From Hyphomonas sp. (GTDB taxonomy: Bacteria; Pseudomonadota; Alphaproteobacteria; Caulobacterales; Hyphomonadaceae): a stretch of DNA of 64,000 nucleotides. Where the stretch lies: positions 124,001-188,000 of the forward strand of contig NZ_JALHLS010000007.1 of the NCBI RefSeq assembly GCF_022844445.1. The letters run 5' to 3'. The translations under genes and the position numbers were made by a program. Shown here piece after piece: positions 57,974 through 64,000 of this stretch; position 1 is the first letter of the stretch; each line of letters opens with the position of its first letter. The notes beneath the pieces were generated by a model, which ran no database searches, was not told where the DNA came from, and saw nothing but the letters and a program-made list of their open reading frames with translations.

Positions 57974-60828
57974 CACGGGCCCCCGTCCGGATCGGGCACC
58001 GGAAGGCGCGGATCGTTTGCCTGGCCTTCGCCCTCGCCGAGGCGTTCCAGCAGCGCGGGCACATGCACCTGGTCGTCCTTGTAGCTTCCCGTCAGCACAT
58101 ACATGACGAGGTTCACGCCAAAGCGCCTGGCCGTCTCGCGCTGCTCGGCCCCTCCGTCTACGGAGTAAAGATCCCGCCCGTTCTGGTCCACCGCCCAGGC
58201 TGAGGCCCAGTCAGCATCGCCAATGAAAAGACGCGAGACCGAATCTCCGCGCGGCGCCGCGGCGTCTCCGGCCTGCTCGATCCAGAGGCGGCGGCCCGCA
58301 TAGCGGCCGGGAAAGTCCTTGATCAGGTAGAAACTGCGCGACAGCACATGGTTCTGCGGCACCGGTTGCAGCGGCGGGACATCAAGGTCCTTCAGCAGCG
58401 TCTGCAGTTTCGAGACATCCGTCTGCGAGCCGATGGTCGCTCCGGCCCGCGTGTCGATGACAAGCGCGCCGCCGGTGCGCAGGTACCCGTTGAGGCGCTG
58501 CACGGCCTTGTCGGAAAGCGGCGCGGCTGTGTCGGGCACATTGAAATAGATCAGCGGGTAGAGTTCCAGCGCGTCCGTCTCGAGGTTCACCGAATGCGGC
58601 TCGGCGGGCTCCACCGAGGTCCGCATCAGGAGTATGTTGGAAATACCGATCAGCCCGGCGCGTGTGCGCGCATTGAGCGCGCTGTCGGCTGTTTCAATAT
58701 AGGCCAGGCGCATTTCCAGCGCCGCCTCGACCTGCTTCTGCGGCGCGCCATTGCCGGGCAGGGGCACCACGCGCGACGAGGTGGACACGGCCCGGTAGCT
58801 GCCATCCGGCATCAGCTCGTAGCTATACTGCGCCAGCGCTCGCTCCGGCGCGAAGAGAGACAGCGACGCAAATGCCGCAAGGCCGAGCGCAAGGCTCGCC
58901 CCGCGCGGTTTCGGCCAGAGCGCGCGCAGGCGTCCGGCCACGAACAAGGCAATGAGGAGGTCGAGTGCGAGCAGGGCGGCGGCAAAGGCGAGCAGCGGCC
59001 CGGCAAGGCGCAGCGACCGCGCCTCAGCGTCGCCCAGCAGGCGCGCGGCCGCCGGCCAGTCGCGGATCAAGTCTGGCTTGGCGCCCGCGCCGGCATTCAG
59101 CGCGCGCGTGCCGGCCGGCCCTTGATAAAGCCCCGGCGGATGGATTTCGGAAGGCAGGGTCGCGGCAAACTCGGTCGCCTTGATCGGCGCGGCATTGGTG
59201 CTGGCGCCAGAGAGGCGGCCGAAGCCGTCCAGCGTCAGCTGCGGCATGTAGGTGCCTTCGGTGTCCTCAATGGCTTCGCCGCGTCCGGCGGTAATCGCTC
59301 GGCGCAGCATCTGCTCGAACAGGCCCGAATAGGCGAGGTCCGCCCAGTCTGGCCCGGCCGTCACATGAAAAAGGATCAGCATGCCGTTGCCGCGCGCATC
59401 GGCGGTCACCAGCGGCGAGCCGTCGGCAAGGCGCGCCCAGGTCTTGCGGGACAGTTCCGGATCGGGGCTCGCGAGCACCTGCTGGCGCACGCGCACATCC
59501 GGCGGCACCGCGAGGCCAAAGAAGGGCGTGGTGTCGGAAAACTCGGCGAGGCCCTGCGGCTCTTCCCAGGCGAGTGTGCCGCCCAGCGCGCGCGAGGAGC
59601 GGCGCAGCGCGACTGGCAGCAATTCGTCGCCCTGTGCGGCGAGTCGCGGGCCCGCAAAGCGGATCAGCGCGCCGCCTTCCTCAACCCATTTTGTCAGCGT
59701 CTCGACGTCACTGGCCGGGATCTGTCCGACGTCGGACAATATGATCGCATCCGGGGATGTGGCGACCACCGTGTCGATGTCGCCGCTGGAGATCGAGGCG
59801 AAGGGTTCCAGCGCCTTGCGGATATAGTGCATGTCCGAGAGAAGTGGCTGCGCCGCGGTGCCGGAATCGACGAGGCCGACACGGCGCGTGCGGTCCACTG
59901 AATCCCAGAGCCAGACAGTGCCTGCGCCGGAGCGTCCGGTCACATTGAAGCGCGCCACACGCGCGAGCGCCGCTGCCGGAATCCTGAACGACGCAACCGC
60001 TTCGGCTGCGCCCGCTTCGAACACAGCCTCGGCAGAGCCGATGCCGGAGCCGTCGCGGGTCTGCGCTGAGACAAAGGCGCGCGCGGTACCGCGCGTGTCG
60101 GCGCGGGCAAGACCAACGGTTACGGCATCGGTTTCTGCCGAGAGACCGGTGATCGCCACCGGGCCTTCGGCCGGCGCGGCAAACACGGTGAGCGGCGCGC
60201 GGGCCGAAAGCTCGGCGGCGAAGGCCGTACCGCCGCCGTCTTCCAAGCCGTCGCTTGCCCAGAATATTCGCGCAGGTTTCAGACCCGAGGCGTCGAGCCG
60301 TGCCAGCGCATCGGTGCGGTCGCTCGCCCAGGGCTGTGGGCGCAGCGTACCGATCCGCTTGGCGAGGTCCGCCTTCGAAAGGCGCGTTGCCGGATCATGG
60401 TTGAGCTGCTGCGGCGCGGTCAGCAGGAGGTGTACGGCGGTGTCGCGCTCGCCGGTGTCGAGGGTCGCGCTCGCCGCATTGGTGATCTCGGTCCAGCGCG
60501 GTGCGGACGGCCAGCCATTGTCGATGACAATCAGGATCGGGCCCTGCTCGCTCGGCTCGCCCGTGCGTGCGCCCGGTGCATAGACCGGCTGCGAAAGGCC
60601 GATGATGGCTGCGACAACTGCCAGCGTGCGGATGAGCCAGACCCACCAGGGTGTGCGCGACGGCGTCTCCTCCTCGGGTACGACGCCTTCTAGCAGGCGC
60701 AGCGAGGGCAGTTCGGCACTCTTGGGCGCGGGCGGCGTTGCCCGCAGCACCCACCAGATGAGCGGCAGCGCCAGCAGGGCAAACAGCGCGAGCGGCGCGC
60801 CGAGAAGGAATGGGCCAAGCGCTGTCAC
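57973..60828 (-). CDS. DUF4159-containing membrane protein with a BatA-like N-terminus
   Basis: The 951-residue protein begins with an aerotolerance-regulator (BatA) N-terminal segment (two helices, about residues 5-30 and 62-85). A region with VWA/GATase-like strands (ILIVIDNGWPSAPR, VEEGGALIRFAGPRLA) follows, then two or three helices near 615-665, and a C-terminal DUF4159 domain (about 715-930, ALVIDTRAGATIG, KDFPGRYAGRRLWIE, VNLVMYVLTGSYKDDQVH). The start is GTG at 60828, overlapping the DUF58 stop by 4 bp. It is presumably an envelope-complex scaffold; no function is proven. Confidence 0.85.
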   Translation of the reverse strand: MTALGPFLLGAPLALFALLALPLIWWVLRATPPAPKSAELPSLRLLEGVVPEEETPSRTPWWVWLIRTLAVVAAIIGLSQPVYAPGARTGEPSEQGPILIVIDNGWPSAPRWTEITNAASATLDTGERDTAVHLLLTAPQQLNHDPATRLSKADLAKRIGTLRPQPWASDRTDALARLDASGLKPARIFWASDGLEDGGGTAFAAELSARAPLTVFAAPAEGPVAITGLSAETDAVTVGLARADTRGTARAFVSAQTRDGSGIGSAEAVFEAGAAEAVASFRIPAAALARVARFNVTGRSGAGTVWLWDSVDRTRRVGLVDSGTAAQPLLSDMHYIRKALEPFASISSGDIDTVVATSPDAIILSDVGQIPASDVETLTKWVEEGGALIRFAGPRLAAQGDELLPVALRRSSRALGGTLAWEEPQGLAEFSDTTPFFGLAVPPDVRVRQQVLASPDPELSRKTWARLADGSPLVTADARGNGMLILFHVTAGPDWADLAYSGLFEQMLRRAITAGRGEAIEDTEGTYMPQLTLDGFGRLSGASTNAAPIKATEFAATLPSEIHPPGLYQGPAGTRALNAGAGAKPDLIRDWPAAARLLGDAEARSLRLAGPLLAFAAALLALDLLIALFVAGRLRALWPKPRGASLALGLAAFASLSLFAPERALAQYSYELMPDGSYRAVSTSSRVVPLPGNGAPQKQVEAALEMRLAYIETADSALNARTRAGLIGISNILLMRTSVEPAEPHSVNLETDALELYPLIYFNVPDTAAPLSDKAVQRLNGYLRTGGALVIDTRAGATIGSQTDVSKLQTLLKDLDVPPLQPVPQNHVLSRSFYLIKDFPGRYAGRRLWIEQAGDAAAPRGDSVSRLFIGDADWASAWAVDQNGRDLYSVDGGAEQRETARRFGVNLVMYVLTGSYKDDQVHVPALLERLGEGEGQANDPRLPVPDPDGGP

Positions 60829-61691
60829 CGCGCTGCTCCGAACCGTTCGATCTCGGATTTCAGGCGCGCGGCACTTTCGATCGCTGGGTGGCCGGTGACA
60901 TGTGAGACAAAGCCCCAGCCCATGCGCCGGGCCAGGTCCTCGAGCGCTTCGCGCTGCGCGGCGAAGCGGCGCTGGTATTCTTCACGCATCGTCTCGGCGC
61001 GCCCGAGGATGCGGTCGATGGCGGCGCCCGGGCGGGAGAGCTTTACGCGGCCCTCGAACGGGAAATCCACTTCCGCCGGCGCCGAGACGGCGATCAGCAC
61101 CCCTTCCGGGCATTTTGAGGCGAGCGGCGCAAGGCGCGCGGTCCATTCCGGGATAGGGTCGTAGAAATCGGAGGCGATGATCAGCGTTGCAGCGGCGCGC
61201 GGCGGGGCAGGGAAATGGCCGCCGGTGCCGCGCAGCAGGTCGCTCGCCAACCGGTCCACCGCGCGCTTTCCGAAGCTCGGCCGCCGCCCGGTTCCCAGTG
61301 AACCGATCCGCTCGCCTTCCTTCGACATCGGAATCGCCATCGTCAGCATGAGGAGGATGGCTTCCTCAGCCTTTGTGCGCAGGTCGCCTTCACCCTTCCA
61401 GCGGAACCCCGGATGATCGTCCGCCCAGAACATCACGGTGCGCGCGGTTTCCAGCTCTGTCTCGCGCAGGTAGAGGTCGTCACCCTTGGCCGAGCGGCGC
61501 CAGTCGATGCGCGCGGCGTCATCTTCCTGCACATGCCGGCGATATTGCCAGAAGGTCTCGCCGCCGCCCGCGCGGCGGCGTCCGGCGGAGCCGATATGTG
61601 CGGCCTCGGAGGCTTCAGCCTTGAAGTTAAGGCCCGGCAGCTGCCGCGCCAGGCGTTCGGCTTCCGCGCGAAGGTCGGCGGCAGGGGTCAT
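60825..61691 (-). CDS. DUF58 protein
   Basis: The 288-residue DUF58 protein has the family motif EAAHIGSAGRRRAGGGETFWQYR, seen in pieces near residues 27-50, the DDAARIDWRRSAKGDDLYLRE segment, and a VWA-like fold with TLIIASDFYDPIPEW. DUF58 proteins accompany MoxR ATPases. It overlaps both neighbours by 4 bp (ATGA/GTGA). It has no membrane helix, unlike some DUF58 proteins, so it is probably cytoplasmic. Confidence 0.92.
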   Translation of the reverse strand: MTPAADLRAEAERLARQLPGLNFKAEASEAAHIGSAGRRRAGGGETFWQYRRHVQEDDAARIDWRRSAKGDDLYLRETELETARTVMFWADDHPGFRWKGEGDLRTKAEEAILLMLTMAIPMSKEGERIGSLGTGRRPSFGKRAVDRLASDLLRGTGGHFPAPPRAAATLIIASDFYDPIPEWTARLAPLASKCPEGVLIAVSAPAEVDFPFEGRVKLSRPGAAIDRILGRAETMREEYQRRFAAQREALEDLARRMGWGFVSHVTGHPAIESAARLKSEIERFGAAR

Positions 61692-62119
61692 TTCAGCGCT
61701 TCGTCAGCACACGCATCAGCGGCGGCGATCCGCGCGGAGGCTTCTTCGGACGTCGGGTTTTCGAACTGGATGAAGTGATAGTCCGCGATTCCGCCATAGC
61801 GCTGCAAGATGTCGTCGAGGCGCATCGTGATGCGTTCCGCCTCGGTGCGAAGGCGCTGCGTGTCAGCGATGTAGGCGTTCATCGCTGCCTCCGAGCCGAA
61901 CCGCATCACCATCATCTGTTCTTCGCGCCTTTCGGCCAGCGCATCGGCATAGTTCGCGCCGTCGACGATCAGCGCATTGCACGGCACGTGCGGCAGCGTC
62001 TTGCCTGGATAGGGTAAAGCACCCTCAAGGTCGCCGCTGCTTGGTCCGGGCGACGTGCACGCCGCCGCCATCAGCATAAACGGACACGCCAGCGCACGGA
62101 AAACGTCGGCCCGCATCAT
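61688..62119 (-). CDS. Small lipoprotein B of the MoxR operon, paralog of A
   Basis: The 143-residue predicted lipoprotein has a lipobox (MLMAAAC, Cys21). The mature part contains Cys47 and Cys137, 90 residues apart. Without gaps it aligns to the preceding gene product (offset 10): NAYIADTQRLRTEAERI against AEYEAESRRLRDEGARL, and SARIAAADAC against VTRIAEAEAC. A tandem duplication is therefore likely, and the Cys pair may form a disulfide. No family is recognised. It overlaps both neighbours by 4 bp. Confidence 0.8.
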   Translation of the reverse strand: MMRADVFRALACPFMLMAAACTSPGPSSGDLEGALPYPGKTLPHVPCNALIVDGANYADALAERREEQMMVMRFGSEAAMNAYIADTQRLRTEAERITMRLDDILQRYGGIADYHFIQFENPTSEEASARIAAADACADEALK

Positions 62120-62517
62120 TTTTCGCCGCCGGCCAGACAGGCTTCCGCTTCGGCAATCCGGGTAACGACCTGCGCTTCGGTCACGGACCCCGGCGGCACC
62201 GCGGGCATCGGCGGCATTGCGGCCGCCTGCGGATAGGCCGTCTCGAGCGCCGCCATCAGCCGCGCGCCTTCATCGCGCAGCCGCCTCGACTCGGCTTCAT
62301 ATTCCGCCGCCGCCTTGCCGGCCGGCAGCAGGATCACGGCGCGCTGGTCATCGCGGTACCGTGCCAGGGAATAGGCCTGCATCGCCGCACTGCGAACGAT
62401 GTCACGGCATGCGGTGACCTCTTCCGCCGGCGCTTCCGGCGAAGGCGCGTCGGCTACCGGCGTCGCGCAGGCCGCAAGCGCAAAGACCAGGCTCCCCGTC
62501 AAAAGGCGCGCTATCAT
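62116..62517 (-). CDS. Small lipoprotein A of the MoxR operon, paralog of B
   Basis: The 133-residue predicted lipoprotein has a lipobox (VFALAAC, Cys17) and conserved Cys37 and Cys127, again 90 residues apart, with a helical middle region. It aligns gaplessly with the product of the next gene over the whole Cys-to-Cys core. It lies between moxR and the DUF58 gene with 4-bp overlaps on both sides. Function unknown; a periplasm-facing partner of the MoxR/DUF58/DUF4159 membrane system is inferred from position. Confidence 0.8.
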   Translation of the reverse strand: MIARLLTGSLVFALAACATPVADAPSPEAPAEEVTACRDIVRSAAMQAYSLARYRDDQRAVILLPAGKAAAEYEAESRRLRDEGARLMAALETAYPQAAAMPPMPAVPPGSVTEAQVVTRIAEAEACLAGGEK

Positions 62518-63512
62518 CCGGCCTTCCTCGCGAGGTCGTTGATCAGATCACTGAGCTTCGGCGCTTCGCCGGTCGGGTCGTAGCGCATCGCCATCCGGTG
62601 GCCGAGGCACGGCTCGGCAAGCGCTTCGACGTCCTCCATCGACGGGGCCAGCCGCCCGCGCAGAAGGGCGCGTGACCGCGCCGCCAGCATCAGCGCCTGA
62701 CCAGCGCGCGGTGACGGGCCCCAGTCGACAAGGCGCTTTACGCGCGCGTCGCTTGTCTGCTCAGGGCGCGCTTCGCGGATCAGCGACAGGATCGCGCCGA
62801 CAATTTTTTCGCCGACCGGCATCTGACGCACCAGCGCCTGGATTGCCATCAGCCGCCCGGCGTCGAGTGCGGGACGCACGGGCGCATCGGCGCCGCGCGT
62901 CGTCTCGATCAGGATGCGGCGCTCGGTGTCGAGGTCCGGATAGGTCACGTCGATTTTCAGGAGGAAACGGTCAAGCTGGGCTTCAGGCAACGGATAGGTG
63001 CCTTCCTGCTCGATCGGGTTCTGCGTCGCCAGAACATGGAACGGCGCGGGCAGGTCATGGCGCACGCCGGCCACCGTCACATGTTTTTCCTGCATGGCCT
63101 GGAGGAGGGCGGACTGGGTGCGCGGGCTTGCGCGGTTGATCTCGTCGGCCATCAGCAGCTGCGTAAACACGGGTCCCTTGAGGAAGCGAAAACTGCGCTG
63201 CCCGCCCGGTGTCTCGTCCAGCACTTCGGAGCCGAGAATGTCGGACGGCATCAGGTCCGGCGTGAACTGGATGCGCTGGCTGGCAAGGCCGAGCGCGGTG
63301 CCCATCGCCTCCACGAGGCGCGTCTTGGCCAGGCCCGGCGCGCCGATCAGCAGCGCGTGGCCCCCCGCCAGCACGGCCGCGAGTGCCAGCTCGATCACCC
63401 GCTCCTGGCCGAAGATCGCCCGGCCGATCTCCGCCTTGACGCGGGTGAGCGCTTCGGTCGCCGCGTCGGCATCTGCGACGGCGGTTTGGGAACTCAGTGT
63501 TGTATCGGCCAT
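62514..63512 (-). CDS. MoxR-family AAA+ ATPase
   Basis: MoxR ATPases act as chaperones that mature or activate partner proteins, often with VWA proteins. The 332-residue product has Walker A GAPGLAKTR (about 57-65), LLMADEINRASPRTQSALLQ (Walker B, then the pore-adjacent segment), ATQNPIEQEGTYPLPEAQLD (sensor 1) and a C-terminal helical lid with VDWGPSPRAGQALM. The ATG at 63512 is preferred over the GTG at 63536, with GAGGCGAA immediately ahead. It is the first gene of the six-gene operon and diverges from the DUF1285 gene. Confidence 0.93.
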   Translation of the reverse strand: MADTTLSSQTAVADADAATEALTRVKAEIGRAIFGQERVIELALAAVLAGGHALLIGAPGLAKTRLVEAMGTALGLASQRIQFTPDLMPSDILGSEVLDETPGGQRSFRFLKGPVFTQLLMADEINRASPRTQSALLQAMQEKHVTVAGVRHDLPAPFHVLATQNPIEQEGTYPLPEAQLDRFLLKIDVTYPDLDTERRILIETTRGADAPVRPALDAGRLMAIQALVRQMPVGEKIVGAILSLIREARPEQTSDARVKRLVDWGPSPRAGQALMLAARSRALLRGRLAPSMEDVEALAEPCLGHRMAMRYDPTGEAPKLSDLINDLARKAG

Positions 63513-63587
63513 TTCGCCTCGGTTCTCCGGCTTCACGTCAACGCGTTACAAGCCTATCTGTAAGGCGTGATTTTGGCGGAGAAAGAT

Positions 63588-64000
63588 GTGACATCCAGCC
63601 CCGGCAGCAGTTTTGGCCTCGAAGACACGCTTAAGGCCATCCTGCCGGAAGGCAAGTTCGCGGGCCCGCTGCCCCCGGTCCACCTGTGGAATCCGGAGAC
63701 AAGCACCGATATCCGCATGGAAATCCGCGCCGATGGCCACTGGTGGCACGAAGGCGGCCGCATCACCCGCGAGCCGATGGTGAGACTCTTCTCCCGCATC
63801 CTGCGCAAGGATGCCGACGGGCAGACCTGGCTCGTCACACCCTACGAAAAGGTCATCGTGCATGTCGAAGACGCCCCGTTCCTGGCCGTTCGCGTGGACC
63901 GCTTCGGCGGGCCCGGCCCGGACCAGGAGCTGACCTTCACCACCAATCTCGACTATCAGACCACCGCCGGTCCGGATGCGCCCCTGCGGGTCGAAACAGA
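63588..64000 (+). CDS. DUF1285 protein, truncated by the window end
   Basis: The first 137 residues of a DUF1285 protein are visible, including the PPVHLWNPETSTDIRMEIRA and HWWHEGGRITREPMVRLFSR segments, and the frame is still open at 64000. The start is GTG at 63588 with GGAG 6 bases ahead; an in-frame GTG at 63567 has poorer spacing. DUF1285 genes often lie near MoxR operons in Alphaproteobacteria, but their function is unknown. Confidence 0.88.
   Translation, partial: MTSSPGSSFGLEDTLKAILPEGKFAGPLPPVHLWNPETSTDIRMEIRADGHWWHEGGRITREPMVRLFSRILRKDADGQTWLVTPYEKVIVHVEDAPFLAVRVDRFGGPGPDQELTFTTNLDYQTTAGPDAPLRVET

Noticed and set aside
58348..59901. 517-codon plus-strand ORF opposite the DUF4159 gene
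   Set aside because: It is antisense to a domain-supported gene and lacks its own Shine-Dalgarno or recognisable motif.

Overview
The window is 64 kb of dense, GC-rich bacterial chromosome carrying only housekeeping-type genes. I see no rRNA, tRNA, CRISPR array, insertion sequence or prophage. The gene set points to a flagellated alphaproteobacterium of the Caulobacterales/Hyphomonadaceae type (Hyphomonas-like). The evidence is alphaproteobacterial family markers (DUF1217 flagellar protein, DUF2849/DUF934 in the sulfite-reductase operon, DUF1285, DUF4159), CtrA-box-like TTAAC elements between divergent flagellar genes, a TipN-like two-helix coiled-coil protein, and a sucCDAB cluster. The genus is an inference; no 16S gene is present.

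Layout. 1-7.6 kb: flagellar export and rod genes (DUF1217 protein and fliI facing each other, then flgB-flgC-fliE-fliQ-flhA-fliR-flhB and a FliJ-like coiled-coil gene). 7.6-8.8 kb: dusA, preceded by a second copy of its own 5'-coding att-like sequence. 8.9-12.2 kb: a hybrid histidine kinase overlapping an AmpG-type permease. 12.2-17.3 kb: maeB and mutS, divergent. 17.3-22.9 kb: small regulators, a VOC protein, an alpha/beta hydrolase, gshB with a BON lipoprotein, and rsfS-rlmH. 23-28.4 kb: an orphan TAXI binding protein, a membrane LytTR regulator divergent from a DUF2306 protein, a PhoD-like phosphatase and an MFS carrier. 28.4-35.5 kb: sucC-sucD-sucA-sucB, encoding succinyl-CoA synthetase and the E1/E2 parts of 2-oxoglutarate dehydrogenase; lpd is not adjacent. 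35.5-42.7 kb: methyltransferase, acyltransferase, yghU-type GST, chorismate mutase, Hpt protein, TipN-like protein, VOC protein and a LysR regulator. 42.8-48.1 kb: the assimilatory sulfate-reduction operon cysG-DUF2849-GST-cysI-DUF934-cysH. 48.1-54.5 kb: TrmH-type methylase, RcnB-like protein, rpoH, zapE, rhomboid protease, single-domain response regulator, acyltransferase and GNAT. 54.6-63.5 kb: a second AmpG-like permease, then a six-gene MoxR/DUF58/DUF4159/VWA operon read leftwards with an overlap of about 4 bp at every junction and two small lipoproteins inside it. The window ends inside a DUF1285 gene.

Most interesting points. The two MoxR-operon lipoproteins look like a tandem duplication: they align without gaps across a Cys-90-Cys core, and I recognise no family for them. 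A 19-bp direct repeat at the start of dusA looks like the scar of a dusA-targeting integrative element. An intrinsic-terminator-shaped hairpin contains the start codon of the downstream TrmH-type gene. A strong Shine-Dalgarno ahead of cysG serves an eight-codon leader ORF rather than cysG. rsfS has no usable start other than CTG. SucB carries two lipoyl domains. Gene starts were moved where a better ribosome binding site or family alignment supported it. The only gene-free stretch near 300 bp is 7560-7849, described below.
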